DNA of 64,000 nucleotides, taken from positions 1,128,501-1,192,500 of the forward strand of contig CP127080.1 in the NCBI GenBank assembly GCA_030252795.1, read 5' to 3'. Below, piece by piece: positions 1 through 8,911 of the stretch. Origin of the DNA: Porticoccaceae bacterium LTM1. GTDB lineage: Bacteria; Pseudomonadota; Gammaproteobacteria; Pseudomonadales; Porticoccaceae. A program made the translations under genes and the position numbers. The notes beneath the pieces are model-generated. The model did not search any database. It was not told the origin of the DNA and saw only the letters and a program-made list of their open reading frames with translations. Each line of letters opens with the position of its first letter. The stretch's first letter is position 1.

Positions 1-218
1 ACCTGATGCTCTATGGCATGGGAACCGTATTTGTGTTTTTGGCGATCCTGGTGATCGCGACCGGAGGTATGACCAAGTTTATTGGGCGCTTCTTCCCGGA
101 AGTGATCGAAATTCCAGAGTCAAAGCCGGTATCGCAAGGCAGTGGTCAACAGTCTGTCGATTCCAAAACACTGAAGATTATTCAAGCTGCGGTCGATAAG
201 CATCGCGGTCGCAAATAA
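1..218 (+). CDS. oadG: Oxaloacetate decarboxylase gamma subunit, 5' end outside window
   Basis: Small membrane subunit that anchors the Na+-pumping oxaloacetate decarboxylase; the family has one N-terminal membrane helix and a soluble tail that binds OadA and a metal ion. The frame is already open at the left edge; the visible 70 residues after the first Met show a hydrophobic helix (GMGTVFVFLAILVIAT) followed by a charged tail ending KHRGRK. Family members are about 80-90 residues, so only the first 10 or so residues are missing and the Met at position 6 is probably internal. The downstream oadA and oadB support the assignment. TAA stop at 216-218. The 258-bp gap to oadA is unusually long for this operon. 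Confidence 0.85.
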   Translation, partial: LMLYGMGTVFVFLAILVIATGGMTKFIGRFFPEVIEIPESKPVSQGSGQQSVDSKTLKIIQAAVDKHRGRK

Positions 219-222
219 CTTT

Positions 223-365
223 AGGGCGCCTCTAAAAATGCACTTTTTCAGCGATAGCCGCGTTGGCAACGTACTCGACTCCTCATGTATGTCTTATACA
301 CTCCGGGTCTCCGTGCGCTGCCGCCTTGCTCTCGCAAAAAAAATCACTATTTTTAAAAGCGCCCT
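223..365. repeat. Large imperfect hairpin element between oadG and oadA
   Basis: The outer arms 223-239 and 349-365 are inverted repeats (15 of 17 match), and pairing continues imperfectly inward to an apex near 283-299 (CATGTAT / ATACA). Read on the minus strand it starts with GCGAGAGCA and has a CGGAGTGTATAAGACATACA centre; a related element lies at 62699-62800. It fills most of the 258-bp gap between oadG and oadA. No coding potential was seen. It is probably a mobile or REP-like intergenic element; whether it affects oadA expression is unknown. Confidence 0.6.
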
Positions 366-476
366 TTCGTTCTCTCATATTTTCACCTGGCTAGCTGCCG
401 GTGGTTAACGTGTAAATTTGATTTCAATGCACATGGTCTAAAAGACACTGCATTGGTCTGATAGGGGAATTTACAG

Positions 477-2267
477 ATGTCCGATTCATCTACCCAAACC
501 CACAACAAGTTGGGTATTACCGATGTCGTATTGCGCGACGCTCACCAGTCACTGTTTGCAACGCGACTCCGTCTGGATGACATGCTGCCGATTGCAGAGA
601 AGCTGGATAAAGTTGGCTTCTGGTCACTGGAAACCTGGGGTGGCGCTACCTTTGACTCCTGTATTCGCTACCTTGGAGAAGATCCTTGGGATCGCATTCG
701 CGAACTGAAAAAAGCGATGCCAAACACGCCGCAACAGATGCTGTTCCGCGGCCAGAATATCCTCGGTTACCGCCACTATGCCGACGACGTGGTTGAAAAA
801 TTTGTTGAGCGCTGTGCCACCAACGGTGTAGACGTGTTTCGCGTATTTGATGCCATGAACGATATGCGCAACCTGGAAACTGCCCTCAAGGCTGTGAAAA
901 AGGTTGGCAAGCACGCTCAAGGTACACTTTCATACACATTAAGCCCGGTTCACGATATTGAAACCTGGGTGAGCATGGGTAAGCAGCTTGAAGACATGGG
1001 CGCCGATTCCATTGCCATTAAAGACATGGCCGGTCTGCTCAAGCCTTATGAAGGCTATGAACTGGTTTCCCGCCTAAAGGCAGAGACCGATCTGCGCATA
1101 CACCTGCATGCTCACGCTACCACTGGCCTGTCTACGGCAACTGCACTGAAGTGTATTGAAGCTGGCATCGACAACGTCGATAGCGCCATCTCTTCCATGT
1201 CGATGACCTACGGCCACAGCCCCACCGAATCACTGGTGGCGATGCTGGAAGGTACTTACCGCGACACCGGTTTGAATCTGCAGCTGCTGGAAGAGATCGC
1301 CGCGTACTTCCGCGATGTGCGTAAGAAATACGCCAAGTTTGAAGGCTCATTGAGGGGTGTTGACTCCCGCATTCTGGTTGCCCAGGTGCCGGGCGGCATG
1401 TTGACCAATATGGAAAACCAGCTGCGCGACCAGGGTGCCGAAGACAAGCTTGATGACGTGCTGGCCGAAATACCGCAAGTGCGTAAAGACCTCGGCTACC
1501 TGCCACTGGTAACACCTACCTCTCAAATCGTAGGTACCCAGGCGGTACTCAATGTACTGACCGGCGAGCGTTACAAGTCGCTGTCCAAAGAGACCTGCGG
1601 TGTTTTGAAAGGTGAGTATGGCGCTACTCCTGCGCCAGTGAATGCCGAGCTGCAGGCTCGCGTTCTGGATGGTGCCGAGCCGGTTACCTGTCGTCCGGCA
1701 GACCTGCTTGAGCCGGAACTGGACAAGCTTACTGCTGAGCTGCTCGACCTGGCGAAAGAGAAGGGCATTAACCTGGCTCAGGGCGACGATCAAATTGATG
1801 ACGTGCTGACCTACGCACTGTTCCCGCAAATCGGTCTCAAGTTTCTGGAAAACCGCAATAACCCGGCGGCGTTTGAACCGGTACCAACTGGTAAGGATGT
1901 ACCGACCACCGATGCCGGTGAAGAGATTTATACCGTTCAGGTTGAAGGTGTCGATTACACCGTAACCGTGAGTGCGGGTGGTGATGTCAGCGGCATTGTG
2001 CCGGTTGCAGGCGGCGCTTCCACTGCCACCCAGGCTGCTGCACCAGTTACCGGTGGTGAGCCAGTACCGTCACCGCTGGCTGGCAATATCTTCAAAGTGC
2101 TGGTTACTCCGGGGCAACAGGTTAAGGAAGGCGACAACATCATTATCCTGGAAGCCATGAAAATGGAGACGGCTGTGTCGGCTCCTCGGGATGGCACCAT
2201 CGGCGATATCAACGTAAAAGAGGGGGATGCAGTCACAGTGGGCGCACCTCTGGTCACTATCGGATAA
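477..2267 (+). CDS. oadA: Oxaloacetate decarboxylase alpha subunit (biotin carboxyltransferase)
   Basis: Transfers the carboxyl group of oxaloacetate to biotin; OadB then decarboxylates carboxybiotin and exports Na+. 596 residues. The N-terminal HMGL-like carboxyltransferase barrel (about residues 12-280) carries [16 protein letters not shown] and the metal-site motif HLHAHATTG; a conserved carboxylase middle domain follows, then an Ala/Pro-rich linker and a biotinyl domain ending in EAMKMET with the biotin lysine at about K562. The ATG at 477 follows AGGGGA. The stop lies 10 bp before oadB, so the two are co-transcribed. A pyruvate carboxylase B subunit is the main alternative, but the flanking oadG and oadB decide for OAD. 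Confidence 0.95.
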   Translation: MSDSSTQTHNKLGITDVVLRDAHQSLFATRLRLDDMLPIAEKLDKVGFWSLETWGGATFDSCIRYLGEDPWDRIRELKKAMPNTPQQMLFRGQNILGYRHYADDVVEKFVERCATNGVDVFRVFDAMNDMRNLETALKAVKKVGKHAQGTLSYTLSPVHDIETWVSMGKQLEDMGADSIAIKDMAGLLKPYEGYELVSRLKAETDLRIHLHAHATTGLSTATALKCIEAGIDNVDSAISSMSMTYGHSPTESLVAMLEGTYRDTGLNLQLLEEIAAYFRDVRKKYAKFEGSLRGVDSRILVAQVPGGMLTNMENQLRDQGAEDKLDDVLAEIPQVRKDLGYLPLVTPTSQIVGTQAVLNVLTGERYKSLSKETCGVLKGEYGATPAPVNAELQARVLDGAEPVTCRPADLLEPELDKLTAELLDLAKEKGINLAQGDDQIDDVLTYALFPQIGLKFLENRNNPAAFEPVPTGKDVPTTDAGEEIYTVQVEGVDYTVTVSAGGDVSGIVPVAGGASTATQAAAPVTGGEPVPSPLAGNIFKVLVTPGQQVKEGDNIIILEAMKMETAVSAPRDGTIGDINVKEGDAVTVGAPLVTIG

Positions 2268-2277
2268 GGGGCGCTCG

Positions 2278-3450
2278 ATGGAACCATTACTTAACTTATG
2301 GGCCGATTCGGGCCTGTCGCAACTGACTGCTGGTCAGGCAGTGATGATGGCCGTGGGCCTGACATTACTGTATCTGGCGATCAAGAAAGGCTTTGAACCA
2401 CTGCTGTTGGTGCCAATTGGCTTTGGTACCTTGCTGGTAAACGTTCCCGGTGCAGGTTTTGAAGCCGCACCGGTCTATGATGCCCTGGGCCATATGGAGA
2501 GCCCGGGTGGTTTGATGTATTACATCTACCACGTAGGGATTGAGTCGGGTATGTTCCCGCTGATTATCTTTATGGGCGTGGGTGCAATGACCGATTTTGG
2601 TCCAATGCTTGCCAATCCGCGCACGCTGTTTTTGGGTGCTGCGGCGCAGTTCGGTATTTTTGCCACTGTAATTGGTGCAGTCGGGCTGAGTGCCGCCGGT
2701 ATTTTCGATTTCAGCATTCAGGATGCGGCTTCCATCGGTATTATCGGTGGCGCCGATGGCCCAACGGCGATTTTTGTTACCAGTAAGTTGTCTCCGGATC
2801 TGCTCGGTGCCATTGCGGTAGCAGCGTATTCCTACATGGCGCTGGTTCCGATTATTCAGCCGCCAATTATGAAAGCCCTGACAACGCCGGAAGAGCGCAA
2901 AATCAAAATGGAGCAGCTGCGCCATGTTTCCAAAACGGAAAAGATTGCGTTCCCGCTGATTCTGTTGATTCTGGTTGCACTGTTTCTGCCAAGCGCCGCG
3001 CCGCTGTTGGGTATGTTCTGTTTCGGCAACCTGATGCGCGAGTGTGGTGTGGTTTCCCGCTTGAGTGATACCACCCAGAATGCCCTGATCAATATCGTAA
3101 CGATCTTCTTGGGGCTGGGTGTTGGCTCAAAAATGAGCGCCGAGAAATTCCTCAACGCGGAAACGCTGGGTATTTTGGTGCTGGGGATGATCGCTTTTTG
3201 TATCGGTACTGCTTGTGGTGTGTTGATGGCAAAATTGATGAACCGCTTTGGCAAAACCCCGATCAACCCCCTGATTGGCTCTGCCGGTGTGTCAGCGGTT
3301 CCGATGGCAGCTCGAGTCTCCAATAAGGTCGGGCTGGAATCCAACCCGCACAACTTCCTGTTGATGCATGCCATGGGCCCCAACGTTGCCGGGGTAATTG
3401 GCTCGGCGGTTGCCGCTGGTGTCATGCTCTCAATGGTTGGCGGTCAATAA
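2278..3450 (+). CDS. oadB: Oxaloacetate decarboxylase beta subunit, Na+ pump
   Basis: Integral membrane subunit that couples decarboxylation of carboxybiotin to Na+ export. 390 residues, highly hydrophobic, with multiple membrane segments and the conserved [11 protein letters not shown] and [16 protein letters not shown] stretches that form the Na+/carboxybiotin path in this family. The start is the ATG at 2278 preceded by AAGGGG; an in-frame start about 50 bp upstream would overlap the biotinyl domain of oadA and gives a non-homologous leader. It is the last gene of oadGAB and is followed directly by a strong terminator. Confidence 0.95.
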   Translation: MEPLLNLWADSGLSQLTAGQAVMMAVGLTLLYLAIKKGFEPLLLVPIGFGTLLVNVPGAGFEAAPVYDALGHMESPGGLMYYIYHVGIESGMFPLIIFMGVGAMTDFGPMLANPRTLFLGAAAQFGIFATVIGAVGLSAAGIFDFSIQDAASIGIIGGADGPTAIFVTSKLSPDLLGAIAVAAYSYMALVPIIQPPIMKALTTPEERKIKMEQLRHVSKTEKIAFPLILLILVALFLPSAAPLLGMFCFGNLMRECGVVSRLSDTTQNALINIVTIFLGLGVGSKMSAEKFLNAETLGILVLGMIAFCIGTACGVLMAKLMNRFGKTPINPLIGSAGVSAVPMAARVSNKVGLESNPHNFLLMHAMGPNVAGVIGSAVAAGVMLSMVGGQ

Positions 3451-3452
3451 AT

Positions 3453-3492
3453 AAAAAAAGCTGCTCGTAAGCAATTGCGAGCAGCTTTTTTT
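3453..3492. terminator. Bidirectional rho-independent terminator
   Basis: Perfect 8-bp stem GCTGCTCG/CGAGCAGC (3460-3467, 3478-3485) around a 10-nt loop, with an A tract before and a T tract after, so it can stop oadB on the plus strand and the convergent aldehyde dehydrogenase on the minus strand. Confidence 0.9.
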
Positions 3493-3520
3493 GCACTCAA
3501 ATTTTTCTTTTATTTAACCT

Positions 3521-4894
3521 TTAATTTTCTTTTTGTGGGCCTATCCACACTTGTTGGGCATTCACAAATTCATGAATGCCATGAGGCCCCAGTTCTCGGC
3601 CAAACCCGGATCTTTTAATGCCTCCACTGGGTAGGCGGGGGTCTGTTTTAACAATTCCATTAATAGCGACCTGACCGGTTTCCAGTAGTGGAGCCATGGC
3701 TTCTCCGCGTTTGTGAGTGGTCCAGATAGCAGCTGCCAGACCATATTCGCTGTTATTAGCCAGCGATATAGCGTGCTGTACATTCTCAGCTTTCATCGCC
3801 ACAGCGACTGGCCCGAATGTTTCTTCACGGCTGGCAGTCATCTCCTCGGTTACATCGGCCAGTAGAGTTACCGGATAGAAATAGCCATCTCCATCGGGTA
3901 ATTCACCGCCGAGAAAACAGTGTGCTCCCTGGCTGATGGATTCGCAGACCTGGCGATGCAGGTTATCGCGCAGATCCTTTCGAGCGATAGGGCCGATATC
4001 GGTTTCGTCCAATTCCGGATCTCCAACCACCAGTTTTTCCAGACGTTCTTTCAGCAGGTCGATCATTTCTTCATAGACTGGAGCTTCGATAATTATTCGC
4101 TTTGCGGCGATACAACTTTGGCCGGCATTGATAATTCGGGACAGAACAATGACATCCGCTGCCTTCTCAAGATCAGCATCGGCCAAAACAATTGCCGGGT
4201 CTGAGCCACCCAGTTCGAGAACTGAATGCTTTATTTGTGAAGCAGCAGTGGATGCGACGGTGGCACCGCCCCGGTCGGAGCCGGTAAAAGAGACGGCCTG
4301 AATACGCTTGTCCCTGATTACCGCTTCAGCCTGTGAGCGCTCAATGGGCAGGTTTTGGAATATCCCGATGGGGCAGTCAGGGTGATCAAACAAATCTGCA
4401 ATGGCGGCAGCACAGCCGGGTACATGTGGGTCGTGTTTCATCACACAGGTGTTTCCGGCCATCAGTGTCGGGGCACAGAATCGAAACGCCAGCCAGAAGG
4501 GCGCATTCCAGGGAAGGATTCCCAGAATGACACCCAATGGCAGGTACTGGACGTAACTCAGTGATGCATCTGATTCCAACACCTCGGGCTTCAGGTAGTG
4601 CTGGGCATGGTCGGCATAGTGCTCGGCGCACCAGGCGGCTTTTTGCACTTCGGCACGGGCTTCTTTGATCGGCTTGCCCATCTCTTCGGTCATGAGCAGA
4701 GCAAGTGATTCGATATTCTCGCGCATTCGTAGCGCGACAGATTTTATTACCTGGGCGCGCTCTTTGAAGGTGGTTTGCCGCCAGTTTTGGTAGGCAGATT
4801 CCGAGCTGGCCAGAATGTCTTCCACTTCACTCTCACAGGCAGGTTGAACTTCTCGAACAATACTCCCGGTGGTTGGATTGATCGCAGTTAGCAT
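3521..4894 (-). CDS. NAD(P)-dependent aldehyde dehydrogenase, YneI/Sad-like (DoeC role inferred)
   Basis: 457 residues, close in layout to the E. coli succinate-semialdehyde dehydrogenase YneI (Sad): INPTTG at the N-terminus, cofactor segment GILPWNAPFW, VMKHDPHVPG, general-base motif LELGGSDP (E227), catalytic C261 in NAGQSCIAAKR and a C-terminal SGFGRELGPHGIHEF. The family oxidises short semialdehydes to acids. As the last gene of the minus-strand cluster it would oxidise the semialdehyde made by the upstream aminotransferase; in ectoine degradation this is the aspartate-semialdehyde step (DoeC). The ATG at 4894 has AGGAGG 11 nt upstream; a TTG 21 nt further upstream is less likely because it would precede that Shine-Dalgarno. 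The exact substrate is not shown by sequence. Confidence 0.85.
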   Translation of the reverse strand: MLTAINPTTGSIVREVQPACESEVEDILASSESAYQNWRQTTFKERAQVIKSVALRMRENIESLALLMTEEMGKPIKEARAEVQKAAWCAEHYADHAQHYLKPEVLESDASLSYVQYLPLGVILGILPWNAPFWLAFRFCAPTLMAGNTCVMKHDPHVPGCAAAIADLFDHPDCPIGIFQNLPIERSQAEAVIRDKRIQAVSFTGSDRGGATVASTAASQIKHSVLELGGSDPAIVLADADLEKAADVIVLSRIINAGQSCIAAKRIIIEAPVYEEMIDLLKERLEKLVVGDPELDETDIGPIARKDLRDNLHRQVCESISQGAHCFLGGELPDGDGYFYPVTLLADVTEEMTASREETFGPVAVAMKAENVQHAISLANNSEYGLAAAIWTTHKRGEAMAPLLETGQVAINGIVKTDPRLPSGGIKRSGFGRELGPHGIHEFVNAQQVWIGPQKEN

Positions 4895-4949
4895 AATTTG
4901 ACTTTCCTCCTGCAAAAGTTGGTTTCAGCAGATAATTTTTAACCCCCAG

Positions 4950-6173
4950 CTAAGAACTTTTACTGATGACTTTGGGGCACTCCAATTTGGTTGGTGCGTC
5001 GCTAACGCGCTCCGGTTTAACAAAAAAATCTTCGTCCATGGAAAAGAATGATTCACAGCCGCGCTCGCTGACTCGAATGGTGTCTGAGATTCCAACGGTT
5101 TTGTCGCCATCGACTCCCCACATCCAGGGAATAATGTGAAATGTCATGCCTTCCTCCAGCACTCGCGGTTCACCCTGTTTCAGGCTGATGATATAACCCT
5201 CATCCCAGCTTGGGGGAAAGGCAATGCCGATTGAATAACCCGAGCGGGTAATCAGGCGCGCGCCGACTTCGTTGTCGGTGATGATGTTGCGAATCAGATT
5301 GTCGATATCGGAGACAGTAACGCCGGGGCGAATCAATTTTTTGGCTTCAGCCAGCGCGTGCTTCATTCTCTCCTGAGCGGCGTACATACTGTCTGAGAGT
5401 TCGCCAAGCACCACTGTTCGCATCAATGCTGTGTGATAGCGGCGGAAACATCCGCCCACTTCAAGAAATACGTGTTCCCCGGATTGTACGGTTCGACCTT
5501 CCCAGGTGGCGTGCCCGATCATGGTGCGTGGCCCGGAAGTGACATAAGGCATTACTGCCGGAGGTTCGCCCCCAGCCGAAAACATCGCCTGAGAGATTGC
5601 CGCCCCGATCTCGTTTTCAGTAACACCAACCTGGCAGGCTTCAATGCCGGCTTTCATGCCAGCTTCTGTGGCTCTGGCCGCTTTTTTCATCACTTCAATT
5701 TCTACGGCAGATTTGCAAACTCGTCCTTCTTCCACAATGCCAAAGCAGTCCAACAGTTGGCCGTCGAGAAAGGTGGTGTGGATACTGTCCTGGTGATAGG
5801 CGGCAAAGTAGTAACTGTTTCGTTCGTAGCCGATATTTTTTCCGGACAGGCCAAACTCCCGCAGTGACTCCACCAACATCTGGATGGCATCACCGGTGTC
5901 GGGGTAAGGACGAGTATGTTCTACCCATGTACGGGCGTGGATGTTGGACTCCTCCATGTATCTGGTGATCATGAACGGCTCACTCTCCAGAGGTACCACC
6001 AGGCACTGGAAAAATGAGTAGCCTGTGGTTTGGTAGTCCGTCAGGTACATCAGGTTTTCCGGGTCGCTGATGATAACGGCATCGAGTAGTCGTTTGGCCA
6101 TCCGCTCCCGCAGGGCATTCAGGCGGCGGACATATTCCTCGAAAGGGAAGGTCATATCATCGCGCTGTTTCAT
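4950..6173 (-). CDS. M24-fold hydrolase of the DoeA/EutD (ectoine hydrolase) type
   Basis: 407 residues, creatinase/prolidase fold: N-terminal domain (about 1-150) and pita-bread domain (about 155-385). The hallmark stretch at 236-254 (FLEVGGCFRRYHTALMRTV) matches the DoeA/EutD pattern E-x-x-G-C-x-R-R-Y-H-x-x-L-x-R-T-V, and SGYSIGIAFPPSWDEG is also DoeA-like. The metal-binding Asp pair of true M24 peptidases is replaced (E238, A249), as in metal-independent DoeA and creatinase. The family opens the ectoine ring to N-acetyl-diaminobutyrate. The N-terminal substrate region (YLTDYQTTGYSFFQ) differs from the usual ectoine hydrolase form as I recall it, so the substrate may be a relative of ectoine. 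The ATG overlaps the stop of the aminotransferase by 4 bp (ATGA). Confidence 0.75.
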   Translation of the reverse strand: MKQRDDMTFPFEEYVRRLNALRERMAKRLLDAVIISDPENLMYLTDYQTTGYSFFQCLVVPLESEPFMITRYMEESNIHARTWVEHTRPYPDTGDAIQMLVESLREFGLSGKNIGYERNSYYFAAYHQDSIHTTFLDGQLLDCFGIVEEGRVCKSAVEIEVMKKAARATEAGMKAGIEACQVGVTENEIGAAISQAMFSAGGEPPAVMPYVTSGPRTMIGHATWEGRTVQSGEHVFLEVGGCFRRYHTALMRTVVLGELSDSMYAAQERMKHALAEAKKLIRPGVTVSDIDNLIRNIITDNEVGARLITRSGYSIGIAFPPSWDEGYIISLKQGEPRVLEEGMTFHIIPWMWGVDGDKTVGISDTIRVSERGCESFFSMDEDFFVKPERVSDAPTKLECPKVISKSS

Positions 6174-7447
6174 TCTGCCTCCAGAACGGTATCTATGGCT
6201 TTTGCGAGGATATTGAGTCCTTCACTAAGGTCTTCTTTGGAAATGGTGAGAGGTGGAATTAATTTAATAACCTGTCCGCCACTGCCACATGTGCCTACCA
6301 GCAGTCCCTGATTAAAGCTCTCCTGAAGTATTTTTTTGGCAATTGGCCCAGAGCCCAAATCAATGGCCTGCATCATGCCTTTGCCGCGCACCTGAAGCTT
6401 ACGTTCACTGTGTTTTTCCACGCAGTGTTGCAGTTGCTCGTGCATGAGTTGACCTTTGCGCTGCGTATTCTGGTTAAGGTCGTCAGTATCGAAGTATTTG
6501 AGCGCCTCAGCCCCTGCTACAAATGAGATTCCCTGGCCTCGAAATGTGCCGGTGTGTTCACCGGGCCGCCAGTGTTTGTCGTGCTCTGGTTTGACCAGGT
6601 TCATCGCCAGTGGCGTGCCAAAGCCACCGATACCTTTTGCCAGGGTGATAATATCCGGATCCAGCTCCATACCGTCGAAGCTGAAGTAGCTGCCAGTACG
6701 TCCACAGCCGGCCTGGATATCATCGATAATAAACAGCGCTCCTAAATCGCGGGCAAGCTCCTGAACAGCGAGCAACCATTCTCGGCTGGCGACGTGAACA
6801 CCGCCTTCGGCCTGAATGGTTTCAACCAGAAAGGCGGCGGGCTTTTCCAGTCCGCTGGAACTGTCATGGTACTGTTCGCGCAATTGCTGAATGGACTCGA
6901 GACCACATCCCAGATGGCAGCCCATGCAACGGGTTTCACAGCCAAAAGGTTGGCGCTGTACATTTTCAAGCGGTACACCGGCGGCATTTCGGAATACTTC
7001 GTTGGCGGTGCAAGCCAGTGCTCCAAGCGTCATGCCGTGAAATCCATGGGTGAAAGCCACGACTGTACGTCGCCCAGTGACTCGTCGAGCCAGCTTCAGT
7101 GCAGCCTCTACGGCATTGGTACCAGTAGGTCCCATAAACTGCATTTTGTAATTGAGGTTGCGAGGCTTGAGAATTGTATTGACAAACTTTGCAACAAAAT
7201 CGCGCTTGGCAGTGGTGTAGGTATCCAGGCTGTGAGTAACGCCATCATTTTCGATAAATTCGATAACGGCTTTTTTCATGTGGGGGTTGTTGTGCCCAAA
7301 ATTGAGTACACCGGCACCGGCGAAAAAATCGATGTAGGATTTCCCGTCCTCATCTGTTTGCCTGGCATTGGAGGCTGATTTAAAGACAGTCGGATAGAGT
7401 CTGCAGTAGCCGCGGATATCAGATTCCCACTGTTCAAATATATTCAT
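6170..7447 (-). CDS. EctB/DoeD-like class III aminotransferase with a four-cysteine insert
   Basis: 425-residue PLP enzyme. Its sequence follows EctB (diaminobutyrate-2-oxoglutarate transaminase) almost end to end: FFAGAGVLNFGHNNPH, GPTGTNAVEAALKLARR, FTHGFHGMTLGALA, ETIQAEGG, IIDDIQAGCGRTG, PLP lysine K271 in TLAKGIGGFG, and HTGTFRGQ. Residues 170-181 (CETRCMGCHLGC) form a CX3CX2CX3C block where EctB has no cysteines. In this cluster the likely role is removal of the gamma-amino group of diaminobutyrate or an analogue (DoeD), feeding the aldehyde dehydrogenase. The ATG at 7447 has AGGAG 8-9 nt upstream; the longer TTG-started frame is rejected. No ectA or ectC is nearby, which argues against ectoine synthesis. 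Confidence 0.82.
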   Translation of the reverse strand: MNIFEQWESDIRGYCRLYPTVFKSASNARQTDEDGKSYIDFFAGAGVLNFGHNNPHMKKAVIEFIENDGVTHSLDTYTTAKRDFVAKFVNTILKPRNLNYKMQFMGPTGTNAVEAALKLARRVTGRRTVVAFTHGFHGMTLGALACTANEVFRNAAGVPLENVQRQPFGCETRCMGCHLGCGLESIQQLREQYHDSSSGLEKPAAFLVETIQAEGGVHVASREWLLAVQELARDLGALFIIDDIQAGCGRTGSYFSFDGMELDPDIITLAKGIGGFGTPLAMNLVKPEHDKHWRPGEHTGTFRGQGISFVAGAEALKYFDTDDLNQNTQRKGQLMHEQLQHCVEKHSERKLQVRGKGMMQAIDLGSGPIAKKILQESFNQGLLVGTCGSGGQVIKLIPPLTISKEDLSEGLNILAKAIDTVLEAE

Positions 7448-7558
7448 ATCGATTGCTCCTTTTTTGAAATTAAATTTCAAGCCAGTAGCTTAAAAACTAA
7501 TGATGTTGGTGAATTTTTTATTTCTGGATAAATTTCGGGTTCACCATTTTTGACACGC

Positions 7559-8728
7559 TTACGGCAGTGGTGCTCCCACAAGCCGAGCGTAGATTCGGGT
7601 TACATGAGCAATTAACTCATCATTAAAGTCGTATTTAGCACTGTGGCAGGGTGGCGAATTTTGTGGGTCCCGGCTTGAGCCGATCAGTGCGAACGCCCCG
7701 GGGATCTCATTCAGGTAATAACTGAAATCCTCCGACGCCATGATTGGCAGCAGGGTAGTTGTGCTAATGGCATCGCTGCCAAACTCTTTCTGGAGAGCAT
7801 TTCGATAGAGCTCTGCCTCAGCGCTGTGATTGAGCGTTGGCGGATAGCGGGGAGAAATTTCAACATCACAGTGAGTATTGTGTGCCGTGGCGACAGAGTG
7901 GCTGATCTCCTTAATCAACTGGATCAATTTATCCAGGTGAGTCGGATCTGCTATTCGATAGCTGCCAGAGAGCTTTGCCTTGTCGGGAACAATGGTGGGG
8001 CCACTGGGGGCGTCGAAACTGGTAATACTGACCACGGCGGCAGCTTGCGGGGGGAGACGTCGGCTGACAATTTGCTGTAGTGCCACAATAATCCCTGAAG
8101 CCGCCAGAACGGGATCGCAACATAATTCCGGCTGGCTGGAGTGGCCCCCCAGGCCATGAACAGTAATATCAATTAAGCCATTACCAGCCATAACAGCGCC
8201 TTCCGGGCAGACAGCTTGCCCAAAGGAAATTGCTGGCCAGTTGTGCCAGCCGAAGATGGCATCAATGCCCGCAAGGGCACCATCTTCAATCATTTTTTTT
8301 GCACCATAGCCACCTTCTTCGGCGGGCTGAAACAGCAGCGTCACTGGCCCCGGCAGGTTTTCTTCATGCAGTTTTAACCACTGTGCCGCGGCAAACAGTG
8401 TAGCGGTATGGCCATCGTGGCCACAGGCGTGCATACAGCCTGCTTCTTTTGACGTCCATTCAACACCACTCTCCTCAACAATTGGCAGGGCATCAATATC
8501 GCCACGCAGTGCAATGTGGCGTCCTTTAGCCTGACTGGCGATACGGGCAATCGTTCCAGTTTCTGCGCAGGCTTGCCATTCAATACCCAGCTGGCTCAGC
8601 CTTTGGCGAATCCTTGAGGCTGTTTGGTATTCAGACCATGTGAGTTCGGGATGGCGGTGTAATTCATGCCGGAAAGCTATGGCATCATTTATTAGACCCT
8701 TCCAGCTCTGTGCCAGTGTTTCGCTCAA
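7559..8728 (-). CDS. M20D-family amidohydrolase (N-acyl amino acid deacylase type)
   Basis: 389 residues, hippurate hydrolase/IAA-amino acid hydrolase fold. Metal-site motifs are ALRGDIDALP, C102 and H104 in HACGHDGHTA, E137/E138 in QPAEEGG and H162 in HNWP; GLGGHSSQP lies in the dimer lid and MASEDFSYY near the C-terminus. The family removes acyl groups from N-acyl amino acids. In this cluster it is well placed to deacetylate the N-acetyl-diaminobutyrate-like product of the M24 enzyme, a step done by an unrelated M14-type DoeB/EutE in known pathways. Start is TTG 8728 with GGAGGGG 4-5 nt upstream; an in-frame TAG lies just upstream and no ATG intervenes. It is 111 bp upstream of the aminotransferase start. 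Confidence 0.8.
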   Translation of the reverse strand: MSETLAQSWKGLINDAIAFRHELHRHPELTWSEYQTASRIRQRLSQLGIEWQACAETGTIARIASQAKGRHIALRGDIDALPIVEESGVEWTSKEAGCMHACGHDGHTATLFAAAQWLKLHEENLPGPVTLLFQPAEEGGYGAKKMIEDGALAGIDAIFGWHNWPAISFGQAVCPEGAVMAGNGLIDITVHGLGGHSSQPELCCDPVLAASGIIVALQQIVSRRLPPQAAAVVSITSFDAPSGPTIVPDKAKLSGSYRIADPTHLDKLIQLIKEISHSVATAHNTHCDVEISPRYPPTLNHSAEAELYRNALQKEFGSDAISTTTLLPIMASEDFSYYLNEIPGAFALIGSSRDPQNSPPCHSAKYDFNDELIAHVTRIYARLVGAPLP

Positions 8729-8863
8729 TTTACCCCTCCACCTTTCAGTGTTTAGTGCCTAGTACAAACCTAGTTTCTATATTGGGGTGCTTGCAAGTAA
8801 TTGATCAGATGTTGTGAATTGGTATGGATTAGAGGATTCAATTAACAGGGTTTAGGGGGGATG

Positions 8864-8911
8864 GCGGGTGAGACGAAAATACGCCACCCGCAAGTGATTT
8901 ATTTTCGTCTC
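8864..8911. repeat. Alternative hairpins at the 3' end of the transporter gene
   Basis: A perfect 12-bp inverted repeat (GAGACGAAAATA 8870-8881; TATTTTCGTCTC 8900-8911) overlaps a second 7-bp repeat (GCGGGTG 8864-8870; CACCCGC 8885-8891). The two stems share bases and cannot both form fully. It lies over the transporter stop codon and before the M20 gene, so it may attenuate or process the transcript. There is no clear U tract. Confidence 0.5.

Noticed and set aside
3521-7447. Ectoine biosynthesis (ectABC) assignment for the EctB-like gene
   Set aside because: There is no EctA acetyltransferase or EctC synthase; the partners are hydrolases and a dehydrogenase, which fit degradation.
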